Shown piece after piece: positions 8,705 through 15,292 of a stretch of 28,764 nt of DNA. A program made the translations under genes and the position numbers. A model generated the notes under the pieces. It made no database searches and was not told the DNA's origin. It saw only the letters and a list, made by a program, of their open reading frames with translations. The stretch comes from SFWF01 sp045591645 (GTDB lineage Bacteria; Bacillota; Clostridia; Oscillospirales; Acutalibacteraceae), in assembly GCA_045591645.1 (NCBI GenBank), contig JAZNTG010000009.1:1-28764 (forward strand), given 5' to 3'. Numbering within the stretch: the stretch's first letter is position 1; the number at the start of each line of letters is the position of its first letter.

Positions 8705-9001
8705 ATGGCACCGAGAATAAGCGAAGATATGCTGCAGGATATGTATGAGCTTTTTGCAAACATATCAGACCCAGAAGATTTTAAACTTTTCCTTGATGAT
8801 CTTTGCACCTTTAAGGAGCTTGAGCAGATGGCAGGCAGAATAGCTGCCGCAAAGCTCTTTATGGAGGGAAAGACCTACAATCAGGTGATCGATGCTACTA
8901 ACATCAGCTCTGCGACCCTCAGCCGCGTATCACGCTGTGTTCAGTACGGCGAGGGCTATAAAAAAGTTTTAAACAAGACTTCTTCCAAGGAGGAAAAATA
9001 G
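8705..9001 (+). CDS. yerC: YerC/YecD family TrpR-related DNA-binding protein
   Basis: A 98-aa helical protein of the YerC/YecD family, which shares the TrpR-type helix-turn-helix fold. The visible family pattern is LDDLCTFKELEQMAGRIAAAK followed by the HTH-like segment YNQVIDATNISSATLSRVSRC (about 58-78). Family members are presumed transcription regulators, but the ligand and targets are not established. metY begins one base after this gene's stop, and the metY Shine-Dalgarno AAGGAGG (8987-8993) lies inside yerC, so the two genes are one transcription unit. This makes a local role in methionine or sulfur control worth considering; that is inference from context only. Confidence 0.9.
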   Translation: MAPRISEDMLQDMYELFANISDPEDFKLFLDDLCTFKELEQMAGRIAAAKLFMEGKTYNQVIDATNISSATLSRVSRCVQYGEGYKKVLNKTSSKEEK

Positions 9002-9002
9002 A

Positions 9003-10274
9003 ATGAGAATAGAGACAAAATGTATCCACGAAGGCTGGAAGCCTCAGCAGGGCGAGCCGAGACAGCTTCCCATTTATCAGAGCACTACCTTTAAATATGA
9101 TACGAGTGACTATATGGGTAAGCTCTTTGATCTTGAGGCTGAGGGATATTTTTACACAAGACTTCAGAATCCTACCAACGATGCCGTAGCCGCTAAGATC
9201 TGCGCTTTAGAGGGCGGTGTTGCCGCTATGCTGACATCTTCAGGTCAGGCGGCTAACTTCTATGCCATCTTCAACATCTGCGAGTCGGGTGACCACTTTA
9301 TCGCTTCCTCTTCCATCTACGGAGGCACCTACAATCTTTTCGGTGTTACGATGAAAAAAATGGGTATCGAGTGCACCTTTGTCGATCAGACTCTGCCCGA
9401 GGAAGAACTCGCAAAGTATTTCAAGCCTAATACCAAGGCCGTTTTCGGTGAGACTATAACCAACCCGACCTGCACGGTCTTTGATTTTGAAAAGTTTGCC
9501 CACCTTGCGCATAGCCACGGTGTTCCGCTTATCGTCGACAACACCTTTGCCACCCCCGTTAACTGCAGACCTTTCGAGTGGGGCGCTGATATTGTTACCC
9601 ATTCCACCACAAAATATCTTGACGGTCAGGGAGTCGGCGTCGGCGGTTGTATCGTCGACAGCGGAAACTTTGACTGGCTCGCTCACGCTGATAAGTTCCC
9701 CGGACTTACCACACCTGATGAGTCCTATCACGGTCTGGCTTATGCCAAGGCTTTCGGTAAGGGTGCTTATATCACCAAGGCTACCGCACAGTTAATGCGT
9801 GACCTCGGCTCTATCCAGTCTCCGCAGAATGCGTTTTATCTGAATTTAGGTGTTGAAACCCTACCTGTCAGAATGGAGCGCCACTGTGCAAACGCATTAA
9901 AGGTCGCAAAGTTCCTGAAGGCTCAGGATAAGGTTGCCTGGGTACACTATGCCGACCTTGAGGGCGATGATTATCACAATCTACAGCAGAAATATATGCC
10001 AAACGGCACCTGCGGCGTTCTTGCATTCGCCGTAAAGGGTGGCAGAGAAAAGTGCATCAGATTTATGGATGCCCTCAAGTTCTGCAATATCGAGACCCAC
10101 GTTGCCGATGCAAAGACCTGTCTTTTGCACCCCGCAAGCCACACTCACAGACAGCTGACCGATGAGCAGCTGATAGAAGCAGGCGTTGCGCCCGATCTTA
10201 TCCGTCTTTCTGTAGGAATCGAGAACGCAGACGATATTATCGAGGATCTCGCCGCTGCACTTGAATTGATTTAA
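9003..10274 (+). CDS. metY: O-acetylhomoserine sulfhydrylase (aminocarboxypropyltransferase), PLP enzyme
   Basis: PLP-dependent enzyme of the Cys/Met metabolism family that makes homocysteine from O-acetylhomoserine and sulfide, giving direct sulfhydrylation. The 423-aa length and the start (IETKCIHEGWKPQQGEPRQ) match the MetY subgroup rather than the shorter MetB/MetC enzymes. SSGQAANFYA (79-88) is the PLP phosphate region, DNTFATP (179-185) holds the ring-stacking Asp, and the Schiff-base Lys is K204 in THSTTKYLDGQG. It is translated with yerC and followed 118 nt later by metA, which supplies its O-acetylhomoserine substrate. No SAM riboswitch is visible in front of the unit. Confidence 0.95.
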   Translation: MRIETKCIHEGWKPQQGEPRQLPIYQSTTFKYDTSDYMGKLFDLEAEGYFYTRLQNPTNDAVAAKICALEGGVAAMLTSSGQAANFYAIFNICESGDHFIASSSIYGGTYNLFGVTMKKMGIECTFVDQTLPEEELAKYFKPNTKAVFGETITNPTCTVFDFEKFAHLAHSHGVPLIVDNTFATPVNCRPFEWGADIVTHSTTKYLDGQGVGVGGCIVDSGNFDWLAHADKFPGLTTPDESYHGLAYAKAFGKGAYITKATAQLMRDLGSIQSPQNAFYLNLGVETLPVRMERHCANALKVAKFLKAQDKVAWVHYADLEGDDYHNLQQKYMPNGTCGVLAFAVKGGREKCIRFMDALKFCNIETHVADAKTCLLHPASHTHRQLTDEQLIEAGVAPDLIRLSVGIENADDIIEDLAAALELI

Positions 10275-10280
10275 TATTAA

Positions 10281-10307
10281 CGGGTCGTCGTAGGCGCCGA
10301 CCCCTAC
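10281..10307. repeat. GTAGGGG-family palindrome, third core type
   Basis: Imperfect palindrome: GGGTCG with CGACCC, an internal CG/CG pair and a TAGG loop, ending in CCCCTAC. It is nearly identical to 14962-14987. Read on the minus strand it begins GTAGGGG, like the other members of this repeat family. Confidence 0.8.
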
Positions 10308-10317
10308 AATACAATCC

Positions 10318-10383
10318 TGTTGCCGAAGGCAACACCATTCCCTTGGCCCTCGGCCCTTGGCCCTAGGCCCTAATATAAGGAGG
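10318..10383 (+). repeat. Hairpin-plus-heptamer repeat, copy B
   Basis: The hairpin GTTGCC-GAA-GGCAAC (10319-10333, with a one-base shorter loop than copies A and C) is followed by ACCATTCCC, four heptamers of type NGGCCCT and CCCTAATATAAGGAGG. The last part is the metA ribosome-binding site. Confidence 0.85.
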
Positions 10384-10391
10384 GCAATAAC

Positions 10392-11324
10392 TTGCCTATT
10401 AAAATACCAAACGAGCTTCCGGCTACCAAGGTTTTAAATGATGAGAATATATTTGTCATTACCGAGACCCGCGCGCTGACGCAGGATATCCGTCCGCTTC
10501 AGCTTCTGATCCTCAACCTGATGCCGACCAAGATCGTGACCGAAACACAGCTTGCGCGTCTCCTTGGTAATACTCCGCTTCAGGTAGAGATGGAGCTTTT
10601 AAAGACCTCGAGTCACAAAGCCAAAAACACAAGCGAAGAGCATATGATAACCTTTTATAAGACCTTCGACGAGATAAAGCATCGAAAGTTTGACGGAATG
10701 GTCATCACGGGAGCTCCCGTTGAGCATATGGAATTCGAGGAAGTTGAATATTGGGATGAACTTTGTGAAATAATGGAATGGAGCAAGTCCCACGTGACCA
10801 GCACCTTCCACATCTGCTGGGGCGCTCAGGCGGCACTGTACTATCATTACGGAATACAGAAGCATAAGCTTCCGAAAAAGCTTTTCGGCGTTTTCGAGCA
10901 TACAGTCGACAGAAAAAGCTCTATGCTCTTCCGCGGCTTTGACGATACCTTTATGGTTCCCCATTCACGTCATACCACCGTTTTACAGGAGGACATTGAA
11001 AAGGTTCCCGAGCTTAAAATTCTCTCGACCTCAAAAGAAGCCGGCGTTTATGCCGTTGCGACCGACCGAGGCAGACAGATATTCATTACAGGTCATTCCG
11101 AATATGACGCTGACACCTTGGAGCGCGAGTATCTGCGCGATAAAAACGCAGGCCTCCCTATCGATGTCCCTGTAAATTACTACCCCGATGATGACGATAC
11201 AAAGGATCCTGTAGTCACCTGGAGAAGCTCGGCTAATCTTCAGTATTCAAATTGGCTGAATTACTTTGTATATCAGACTACACCATATGACATAACCACC
11301 ATAACCGCAGAAAGCCGTGACTAG
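10392..11324 (+). CDS. metA: Homoserine O-acetyltransferase, MetA type
   Basis: Cytoplasmic homoserine O-acyltransferase of the MetA (glutamine-amidotransferase-like) family, the first committed step of methionine synthesis. The 310-aa length is standard. The catalytic Cys is C142 in TFHICWGAQAALY. Position 111 is Glu (TGAPVEHMEF); in this family Glu there goes with acetyl-CoA use and Gly with succinyl-CoA, so O-acetylhomoserine is the expected product, matching the neighbouring metY. The start is TTG: it follows AAGGAGG and gives the canonical family start MPIKIPNELPA. It could be on the yerC-metY transcript. A terminator hairpin overlaps its stop codon. Confidence 0.95.
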   Translation: MPIKIPNELPATKVLNDENIFVITETRALTQDIRPLQLLILNLMPTKIVTETQLARLLGNTPLQVEMELLKTSSHKAKNTSEEHMITFYKTFDEIKHRKFDGMVITGAPVEHMEFEEVEYWDELCEIMEWSKSHVTSTFHICWGAQAALYYHYGIQKHKLPKKLFGVFEHTVDRKSSMLFRGFDDTFMVPHSRHTTVLQEDIEKVPELKILSTSKEAGVYAVATDRGRQIFITGHSEYDADTLEREYLRDKNAGLPIDVPVNYYPDDDDTKDPVVTWRSSANLQYSNWLNYFVYQTTPYDITTITAESRD

Positions 11325-11338
11325 CTCACGGCTTTCTC
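11310..11338 (+). terminator. Terminator overlapping the metA stop
   Basis: GAAAGCCGTGA (11310-11320) pairs with TCACGGCTTTC (11326-11336) over 11 bp with a 5-nt loop. The 3' arm is T-rich, but the tail after it is short on T. The stem includes the last metA codons and the loop holds the stop. Confidence 0.75.
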
Positions 11339-11357
11339 TGAATGAATAGTTCATATC

Positions 11358-11416
11358 TGTTGCCGCAAGGCAACACCATTCCCTCTGCCCCTGGCCCTCG
11401 GCCCTAATATAAGGAG
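11358..11416 (+). repeat. Hairpin-plus-heptamer repeat, copy C
   Basis: The hairpin GTTGCC-GCAA-GGCAAC (11359-11374) is followed by ACCATTCCCT and three heptamer units (the first reads CTGCCCC, one base off), then CCCTAATATAAGGAG, the Shine-Dalgarno site of the patatin gene. It has one unit fewer than copies A and B. Confidence 0.85.
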
Positions 11417-11421
11417 ACTCT

Positions 11422-12576
11422 ATGGAGCTTAAACTCGACATTAGTAAAACCTATGCCATCGCTTTAGAGGGCGGAGGAGCCCGCGGCGCCTATCAGATAG
11501 GCGCGTGGAGAGCGCTCGATGAGGCGGGCATAAAATACAACGCTATCGCAGGCTGTTCGGTCGGCGCGCTCAACGGCGCCTTGATGGCGATGCGCGACCG
11601 CGAGACTGCCGAAAAGCTCTGGCTTGATATGCGTTTTTCGAGGGTGATGGATGTCGATGACCGCACTATGACCGACCTTTTTCGCGGACGGCTTTTAAGT
11701 GTTGATTGGACGCATATCCGCGCAAGCCTTAAAAACATTATTTCAGAAGGCGGCTTTGACGTTACGCCACTCCGCGAGCTTATCGCAACGTACGTAAACT
11801 ATGAAAAAATCATTTCCTCCGGAGTCGACTTTTATATATCCACCTACTCGGTGACCGACCGAAAGGGTCTGGACCTTCGGGCTCTCGATATGAACAGAGA
11901 TGAGCTTTGCGATATGCTGCTTGCCTCTGCTTATTTTCCCGTCTTTAAAAACGAGACTCTCGGCGGTAAAAAATACACCGACGGCGGCGCTTTCAATGTC
12001 TTGCCCATTTCCTCTCTTATTGATAACGGGTATGAGGATATAATCGCTATCCGCCTTTACGGACTCGGTGTTGAAAGGCGCGTCAAAATACCGAAAAGCG
12101 CCGTTATCCATACTGTGGCGCCTCAAAAAAGTCTCGGCAATATGCTTGATTTTGATGCTGAGTCTTGTCGCGCTAATTTCAAGCTGGGTTACTTTGACGC
12201 TATGCGCACCCTTTACGGACTCGCGGGCGAAAAATACTATATCGACCGCACAATGAGCGAAAACGAGGCTTATTATATACTATCGCGCATCGCGCGACGT
12301 TATTTCGGCGAAAAAGAGGGTAAGGTATCTCTTCGCCGTCTGCACGAAAAACTTATTCCTAAAATCGGTCGCGAGCTTTCGGAGAAAGGTGACTATTATG
12401 ACCTGCTTATCGCTCTTATGGAGACTGCCGCCGATAAATACGGCATGGACGAGTTTGAAATTATGACCGATAAGGATTTTATTGCAAGAATATATGAGAT
12501 AACCAAAAACCGACGCACAGCTCTCGGCATTACAAAATATCTCTCTGGAGGGAAATGGTATGAAAAAAAGATCTGA
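11422..12576 (+). CDS. Patatin-like phospholipase family protein
   Basis: Predicted patatin-type serine acyl hydrolase (lipase/phospholipase A-like) with a Ser-Asp dyad. The oxyanion-hole loop is LEGGGARGAYQIG (16-27), the nucleophile elbow is GCSVG (44-48, S46), and the catalytic Asp is D187 in KYTDGGAFNVLP. Total length is 384 aa: the patatin domain occupies about 1-210 and the rest is a helical C-terminal extension with no recognised domain. There is no signal peptide, so it is probably cytoplasmic or peripherally membrane-bound. The substrate is unknown. It starts at ATG after AAGGAG, and its last 17 nt overlap the next small gene. Confidence 0.9.
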   Translation: MELKLDISKTYAIALEGGGARGAYQIGAWRALDEAGIKYNAIAGCSVGALNGALMAMRDRETAEKLWLDMRFSRVMDVDDRTMTDLFRGRLLSVDWTHIRASLKNIISEGGFDVTPLRELIATYVNYEKIISSGVDFYISTYSVTDRKGLDLRALDMNRDELCDMLLASAYFPVFKNETLGGKKYTDGGAFNVLPISSLIDNGYEDIIAIRLYGLGVERRVKIPKSAVIHTVAPQKSLGNMLDFDAESCRANFKLGYFDAMRTLYGLAGEKYYIDRTMSENEAYYILSRIARRYFGEKEGKVSLRRLHEKLIPKIGRELSEKGDYYDLLIALMETAADKYGMDEFEIMTDKDFIARIYEITKNRRTALGITKYLSGGKWYEKKI

Positions 12577-12754
12577 GCCCGCCGCCGCATGCGAGCTTTG
12601 TGTGAACTATGTCTTTGACGATGAGGACGAGTGCTATTCCTGCCTTGTAAATCTCGATGAAGACGAATATATGAACTTTATGGCGCATACCGAATTTCGC
12701 TGTCCCTATTTTCGTCTTGATGACGAATATGCCGTCGTCAGGAAGCAGAATTAG
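12560..12754 (+). CDS. Small Cys-rich acidic protein, DUF6472-like
   Basis: A 64-aa protein with a CELCVNY motif (CxxC), a further Cys pattern (ECYSC) and CPYFR near the C-terminus, resembling the DUF6472 family of small clostridial proteins. It is strongly acidic (FDDEDE, LDEDEY). The cysteine arrangement suggests a metal site, possibly a zinc ribbon, but function is unknown. It has its own Shine-Dalgarno GGAGGG (12547-12552) inside the end of the patatin gene, overlaps that gene by 17 nt, and is followed 9 nt later by the decarboxylase gene, so all three are likely co-transcribed. Confidence 0.8.
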   Translation: MKKRSEPAAACELCVNYVFDDEDECYSCLVNLDEDEYMNFMAHTEFRCPYFRLDDEYAVVRKQN

Positions 12755-12763
12755 AGGTATATT

Positions 12764-14131
12764 ATGTATAACAAGCTTAAAGAGATCACCGAAGGCATTT
12801 ACCCCTTTCATATGCCCGGTCACAAGCGTAACCCCGAATTTTTGCGGGAGTGCCCCGATATAACCGAAATTACGGGTGCGGACGATCTGCACCACCCCGA
12901 AGGGATAATTCGCGACTCCCAAAGCCGCGCGGCAAAGCTTTTCGGCGTTAAAAGAACGCTATACTCGACCTGCGGCTCAACCGCCGCGATACTTGCCGCC
13001 GTCGGCGCGGTTACCAAAAGCGGCGACCGTATGCTTATTGCGCGCAACTGCCACAAATCGGTCTACAACGCCGCATACATAAACAACCTTAAAACAGAAT
13101 ATATAATGCCCGAAACGGTGGATGAGCTCGGATGCTTTGGGAATGTTTCACCCGAAACGGTGGAAAACGCTCTTAAAACCTTTTCCGCCGCCGCTGTTGT
13201 TATAACAAGCCCTACCTATGAGGGTTTTGTAAGTGATATAAAAGAAATTTCACAAATTTCGCACAAGTACGGCGCTCTGCTTATCGTCGATGCCGCCCAC
13301 GGCGCACATTTAGGCTTTTCGGAGCATTTTCCGCCCTCTGCCCGACATCTCGGCGCAGATATCGTTATCGAATCGGCGCATAAGACTCTGCCCGCGCTCA
13401 CGGGGGCGGCACTTTTACATATCTGCTCAGAGCGAGTAGACGAGACTCGACTTAAAACCGCATTTTCCATCTATAACTCAAGCAGTCCGTCTTACCCTAT
13501 AATGGCATCTATAGACGCTGTGCTTGATGCCCTTAAATACCGCGGCGCCGACCTATTAAAGAGGCAGTCCGACCGTCTTGACGACCTTTGGCGAGACTGC
13601 AGAATACTGAATAATCTATCTATTTTTCGCCGAGATGATTTTGATAAATCAAAAATTCTCATAGTCTGCAAAAACTCCTCGGTCAGCGGCTTTGAGCTTA
13701 AAGCTATGCTCCTTTCGGAGCATAAAATAGAGTGTGAGATGGCGATGCCGAACTATGTGCTCTGCATCTCTACTATTTCCGATACTTCTCTCGGCTTTGA
13801 CCGCCTTTCGTATGCGCTGGCGCAGCTTGACCGAAAGATATCAGGCGGTGGCAGAGGAGCTGCCCTTGCGCCCCTACCGAAGCCATATGTAAAAATGACG
13901 ATGAGGCAGGCTCTCGAAGCCGAGAGCGAAGTCTTACCGCCCGAGTTTGCGACAGGCAGGATATCAGCCGAGTTTGTTTACGCTTATCCTCCGGGCAGTC
14001 CGATAATCGCCCCCGGTGAGGTGATCACCGCCCCCGCGCAAGCTATAATAAAAGCTCTTATAGAGCAGGGCGCAAATGTTTACTCCTCAGGCGGAGATAT
14101 CAAAAATATTAAAGTAGTAAAGAATAATTAA
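12764..14131 (+). CDS. Orn/Lys/Arg decarboxylase-family PLP enzyme
   Basis: PLP-dependent enzyme of the prokaryotic ornithine/lysine/arginine decarboxylase family (aspartate aminotransferase fold). Signatures are YPFHMPGHKRNP (13-24), STCGSTAAILAA (68-79), the cofactor loop IVDAAHGAH (174-182) and the Schiff-base Lys K207 in ESAHKTLPALTGA. The C-terminal PPGSPIIAPGEVI is the usual family ending. At 455 aa it belongs to the short group (like B. subtilis YaaO/SpeA) that lacks the N-terminal wing domain of the inducible E. coli enzymes. Whether Arg, Lys or Orn is the substrate cannot be told. No polyamine pathway partner is adjacent. Confidence 0.9.
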   Translation: MYNKLKEITEGIYPFHMPGHKRNPEFLRECPDITEITGADDLHHPEGIIRDSQSRAAKLFGVKRTLYSTCGSTAAILAAVGAVTKSGDRMLIARNCHKSVYNAAYINNLKTEYIMPETVDELGCFGNVSPETVENALKTFSAAAVVITSPTYEGFVSDIKEISQISHKYGALLIVDAAHGAHLGFSEHFPPSARHLGADIVIESAHKTLPALTGAALLHICSERVDETRLKTAFSIYNSSSPSYPIMASIDAVLDALKYRGADLLKRQSDRLDDLWRDCRILNNLSIFRRDDFDKSKILIVCKNSSVSGFELKAMLLSEHKIECEMAMPNYVLCISTISDTSLGFDRLSYALAQLDRKISGGGRGAALAPLPKPYVKMTMRQALEAESEVLPPEFATGRISAEFVYAYPPGSPIIAPGEVITAPAQAIIKALIEQGANVYSSGGDIKNIKVVKNN

Positions 14132-14155
14132 TAATTTTCAGCCGAAAATAATTGT

Positions 14156-14512
14156 ATGAAGAAGAAACGAAACCTTTGTATGATTATTTTCGGCTTTCTT
14201 GTCGGCCTCGTTAACGGATTTTTAGGTGCCGGTGGCGGAATGATAGCCGTACCCGCGCTGAAAGCCTCTGGGCTTTCAACAAAAGAGTCGCACGAAAACG
14301 CCGTTGCGGTAATACTGCCGCTGACAGTCCTTTCGGCCGCGCTCTACCTTATAAACGGCAGAGTAACCATAGCCGATGCGTGGAGCTATATTCCCGGCGG
14401 ACTTGTCGGAGCCGTCATCGGCACCTTTTTAATGAAAAAAATATCCTCCGTGTGGCTCACGAGGATATTCGGCGGCTTTATGATATTTTCGGGAATAAGG
14501 ATGTTGTTATAG
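14156..14512 (+). CDS. TSUP (TauE/SafE) transporter, N-terminal half protein
   Basis: A 118-aa hydrophobic protein equal to one half of a TauE/SafE (TSUP) permease, a family exporting or importing sulfite, sulfonates and other small anions. It starts with a basic MKKKRN followed by the family glycine motif GFLGAGGGMIAVPAL and has three to four predicted membrane segments. Full TSUP proteins are about 240-260 aa made of two homologous halves; here the second half is a separate gene whose GTG start overlaps this stop (TAGTG). There is no obvious Shine-Dalgarno site. The two products presumably assemble into one transporter. The substrate is unknown. Confidence 0.85.
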   Translation: MKKKRNLCMIIFGFLVGLVNGFLGAGGGMIAVPALKASGLSTKESHENAVAVILPLTVLSAALYLINGRVTIADAWSYIPGGLVGAVIGTFLMKKISSVWLTRIFGGFMIFSGIRMLL

Positions 14513-14871
14513 TGATAGAAGGTCTGATAGCGGGCTTACTTTCGGGAATCATCGGATCGATGGGGCTTGGTGGCGGCACCGTTCTGCTGATCTACCTTGC
14601 CGCCTTTATGGGCGTTGATCAGCTTAAGGCTCAGGGAATAAATTTAATATTTTTTATCCCGATAGGCATACTCTCGGTCATTATATACTGCTTTAAAAAG
14701 CAAATAAAGTGGAAAACGGTGGCATTTTTCGCGATATCGGGACTCGCAGGTGCGGCTCTCGGCACATTTTTCGCCGGCTTTATAGGCGATAAGTGGACGC
14801 GGATAGCCTTCGGCGTTCTACTTATCGTCTTAGGAATAAAATCGGTGTTTACAAAAAAGAGTGATCCGTGA
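14512..14871 (+). CDS. TSUP (TauE/SafE) transporter, C-terminal half protein
   Basis: A 119-aa membrane protein forming the other half of the split TSUP transporter. GTG at 14512 is chosen as the start because it overlaps the preceding TAG stop by one base and leaves exactly one half-repeat; an upstream ATG in this frame at 14380 would run through 130 nt of the first gene. It carries the second glycine motif GSMGLGGGTVLLIYLA and four predicted membrane segments, ending in a basic KSVFTKKSD tail. The proteins remain split rather than frameshifted: both frames are intact and the overlap is a typical coupling arrangement. Confidence 0.82.
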   Translation: MIEGLIAGLLSGIIGSMGLGGGTVLLIYLAAFMGVDQLKAQGINLIFFIPIGILSVIIYCFKKQIKWKTVAFFAISGLAGAALGTFFAGFIGDKWTRIAFGVLLIVLGIKSVFTKKSDP

Positions 14872-14874
14872 AAT

Positions 14875-14898
14875 GTAGGGGCGACCATTGGTCGTCCG
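14875..14898. repeat. GTAGGGG-family palindromic half element (ACCATTGGT core)
   Basis: Frame GTAGGGGCG, core ACCATTGGT, then CGTCCG. It starts four bases after the TSUP stop. With 14962-14987 in inverted orientation it forms a larger inverted pair (14875-14987) that encloses the heptamer array. Confidence 0.85.
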
Positions 14899-14905
14899 TT
14901 TTTGA

Positions 14906-14933
14906 GTGCAGAATGCAAAATGCAGAATGCAGA
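14906..14933. repeat. Heptamer tandem repeat (ATGCARA, four units)
   Basis: Four consecutive 7-nt units: GTGCAGA, ATGCAAA, ATGCAGA, ATGCAGA. It lies between two GTAGGGG-family palindromes. Confidence 0.85.
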
Positions 14934-14961
14934 ATTAATGTGCCTGCGGCGCATTATATAA

Positions 14962-14987
14962 CGGGTCGTCGTGGCGCCGACCCCTAC
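14962..14987. repeat. GTAGGGG-family palindrome, third core type
   Basis: CGGGTCGTCG...CGCCGACCCCTAC. It is the same element as 10281-10307 apart from one base missing in the loop region. Confidence 0.8.
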
Positions 14988-15011
14988 GAGTGGATTTATA
15001 ATTGGTGGGTT

Positions 15012-15072
15012 GTAGGGGCGACCATAGGTCGTCCGTTTTTTATACAATTGGACGTGCAATGCACGCCCCTAC
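15012..15072. repeat. Composite GTAGGGG inverted element
   Basis: The left half (15012-15035, core ACCATAGGT) and the right half (15050-15072, core TGCAATGCA) face each other, with GTAGGGGCG at the left end and CGCCCCTAC at the right end. Each half is itself a palindrome. It lies 20 bp upstream of the XRE-leader promoter. Confidence 0.85.
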
Positions 15073-15092
15073 GAAACACATTATTTACCATC

Positions 15093-15121
15093 TTGACCTT
15101 GTTTTAAAAATATGCTATGAT
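15093..15121 (+). promoter_or_regulatory. Strong promoter of the structured RNA / XRE gene
   Basis: TTGACC (15093-15098), a 17-nt spacer and TATGAT (15116-15121), with an extended -10 TG at 15113-15114. Transcription is expected to start near 15128, exactly at the base of the first helix of the downstream RNA. Confidence 0.8.
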
Positions 15122-15127
15122 TATTGT

Positions 15128-15278
15128 ACCACATAATCCAATTTCAAAACAATGTACCCGTATGTGTTTTTACCCTTTGGTAAAAACGCAGACTCTTTCA
15201 CATGCGGGTTCGTTTTGTGGGTTATGTGGTGTAACCGGAGTCGCGTTTTTCGCGTGCGGCTCTGCTGCACGCTTTTTT
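15128..15278 (+). ncRNA. Candidate pseudoknotted structured RNA / leader of the XRE gene
   Basis: Base complementarity supports a nested fold. P1: 15128-15139 with 15219-15230 (12 bp, one G-U). P2: CAAAAC 15145-15150 with GTTTTG 15212-15217. P3: ACCCGTATGTG 15156-15166 with CACATGCGGGT 15199-15209 (one G-U). P4: TTTTTACC 15167-15174 with GGTAAAAA 15179-15186. The 3' joining strand CGC-A-GACTC (15187-15195) pairs with GAGTCGCG (15238-15245), giving an 8-bp pseudoknot with one bulged A. The transcript ends in a terminator (15252-15278). It could be a free small RNA, a cis-regulatory leader, or both. I do not recognise it as a known class (not T-box, S-box, SRP RNA or tmRNA). The function is unknown. 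Confidence 0.65.
15252..15278 (+). terminator. Intrinsic terminator between the structured RNA and the XRE start
   Basis: GCGTGC (15252-15257) pairs with GCACGC (15267-15272), extended inward by G-T, G-C and C-G around a TCT loop, followed by TTTTTT (15273-15278). It ends 14 nt before the XRE start codon. A competing short hairpin CGCG-TTTTT-CGCG (15242-15254) overlaps both its 5' arm and the pseudoknot's 3' strand. Confidence 0.85.
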
Positions 15279-15292
15279 AATGGGGTAAAAAT

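Noticed and set aside
14512..14512. Frameshift breaking one TSUP gene into two
   Set aside because: Both halves are complete with separate start signals (an in-frame GTG overlapping the TAG), and each contains a full half-repeat, so a natural split is simpler.
14868..15107. 79-aa ORF across the repeats after the TSUP genes
   Set aside because: Made of palindromic repeats and heptamers translated in one frame; no ribosome-binding site.
15128..15278. 6S RNA, SRP RNA or tmRNA as identity of the structured RNA
   Set aside because: The SRP GGAAG/apical motif and tmRNA tRNA-like ends are absent, and the central open bubble of 6S RNA is not seen. The pseudoknot and the terminator just before an ORF fit a leader better. 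A covariance-model search would settle this.
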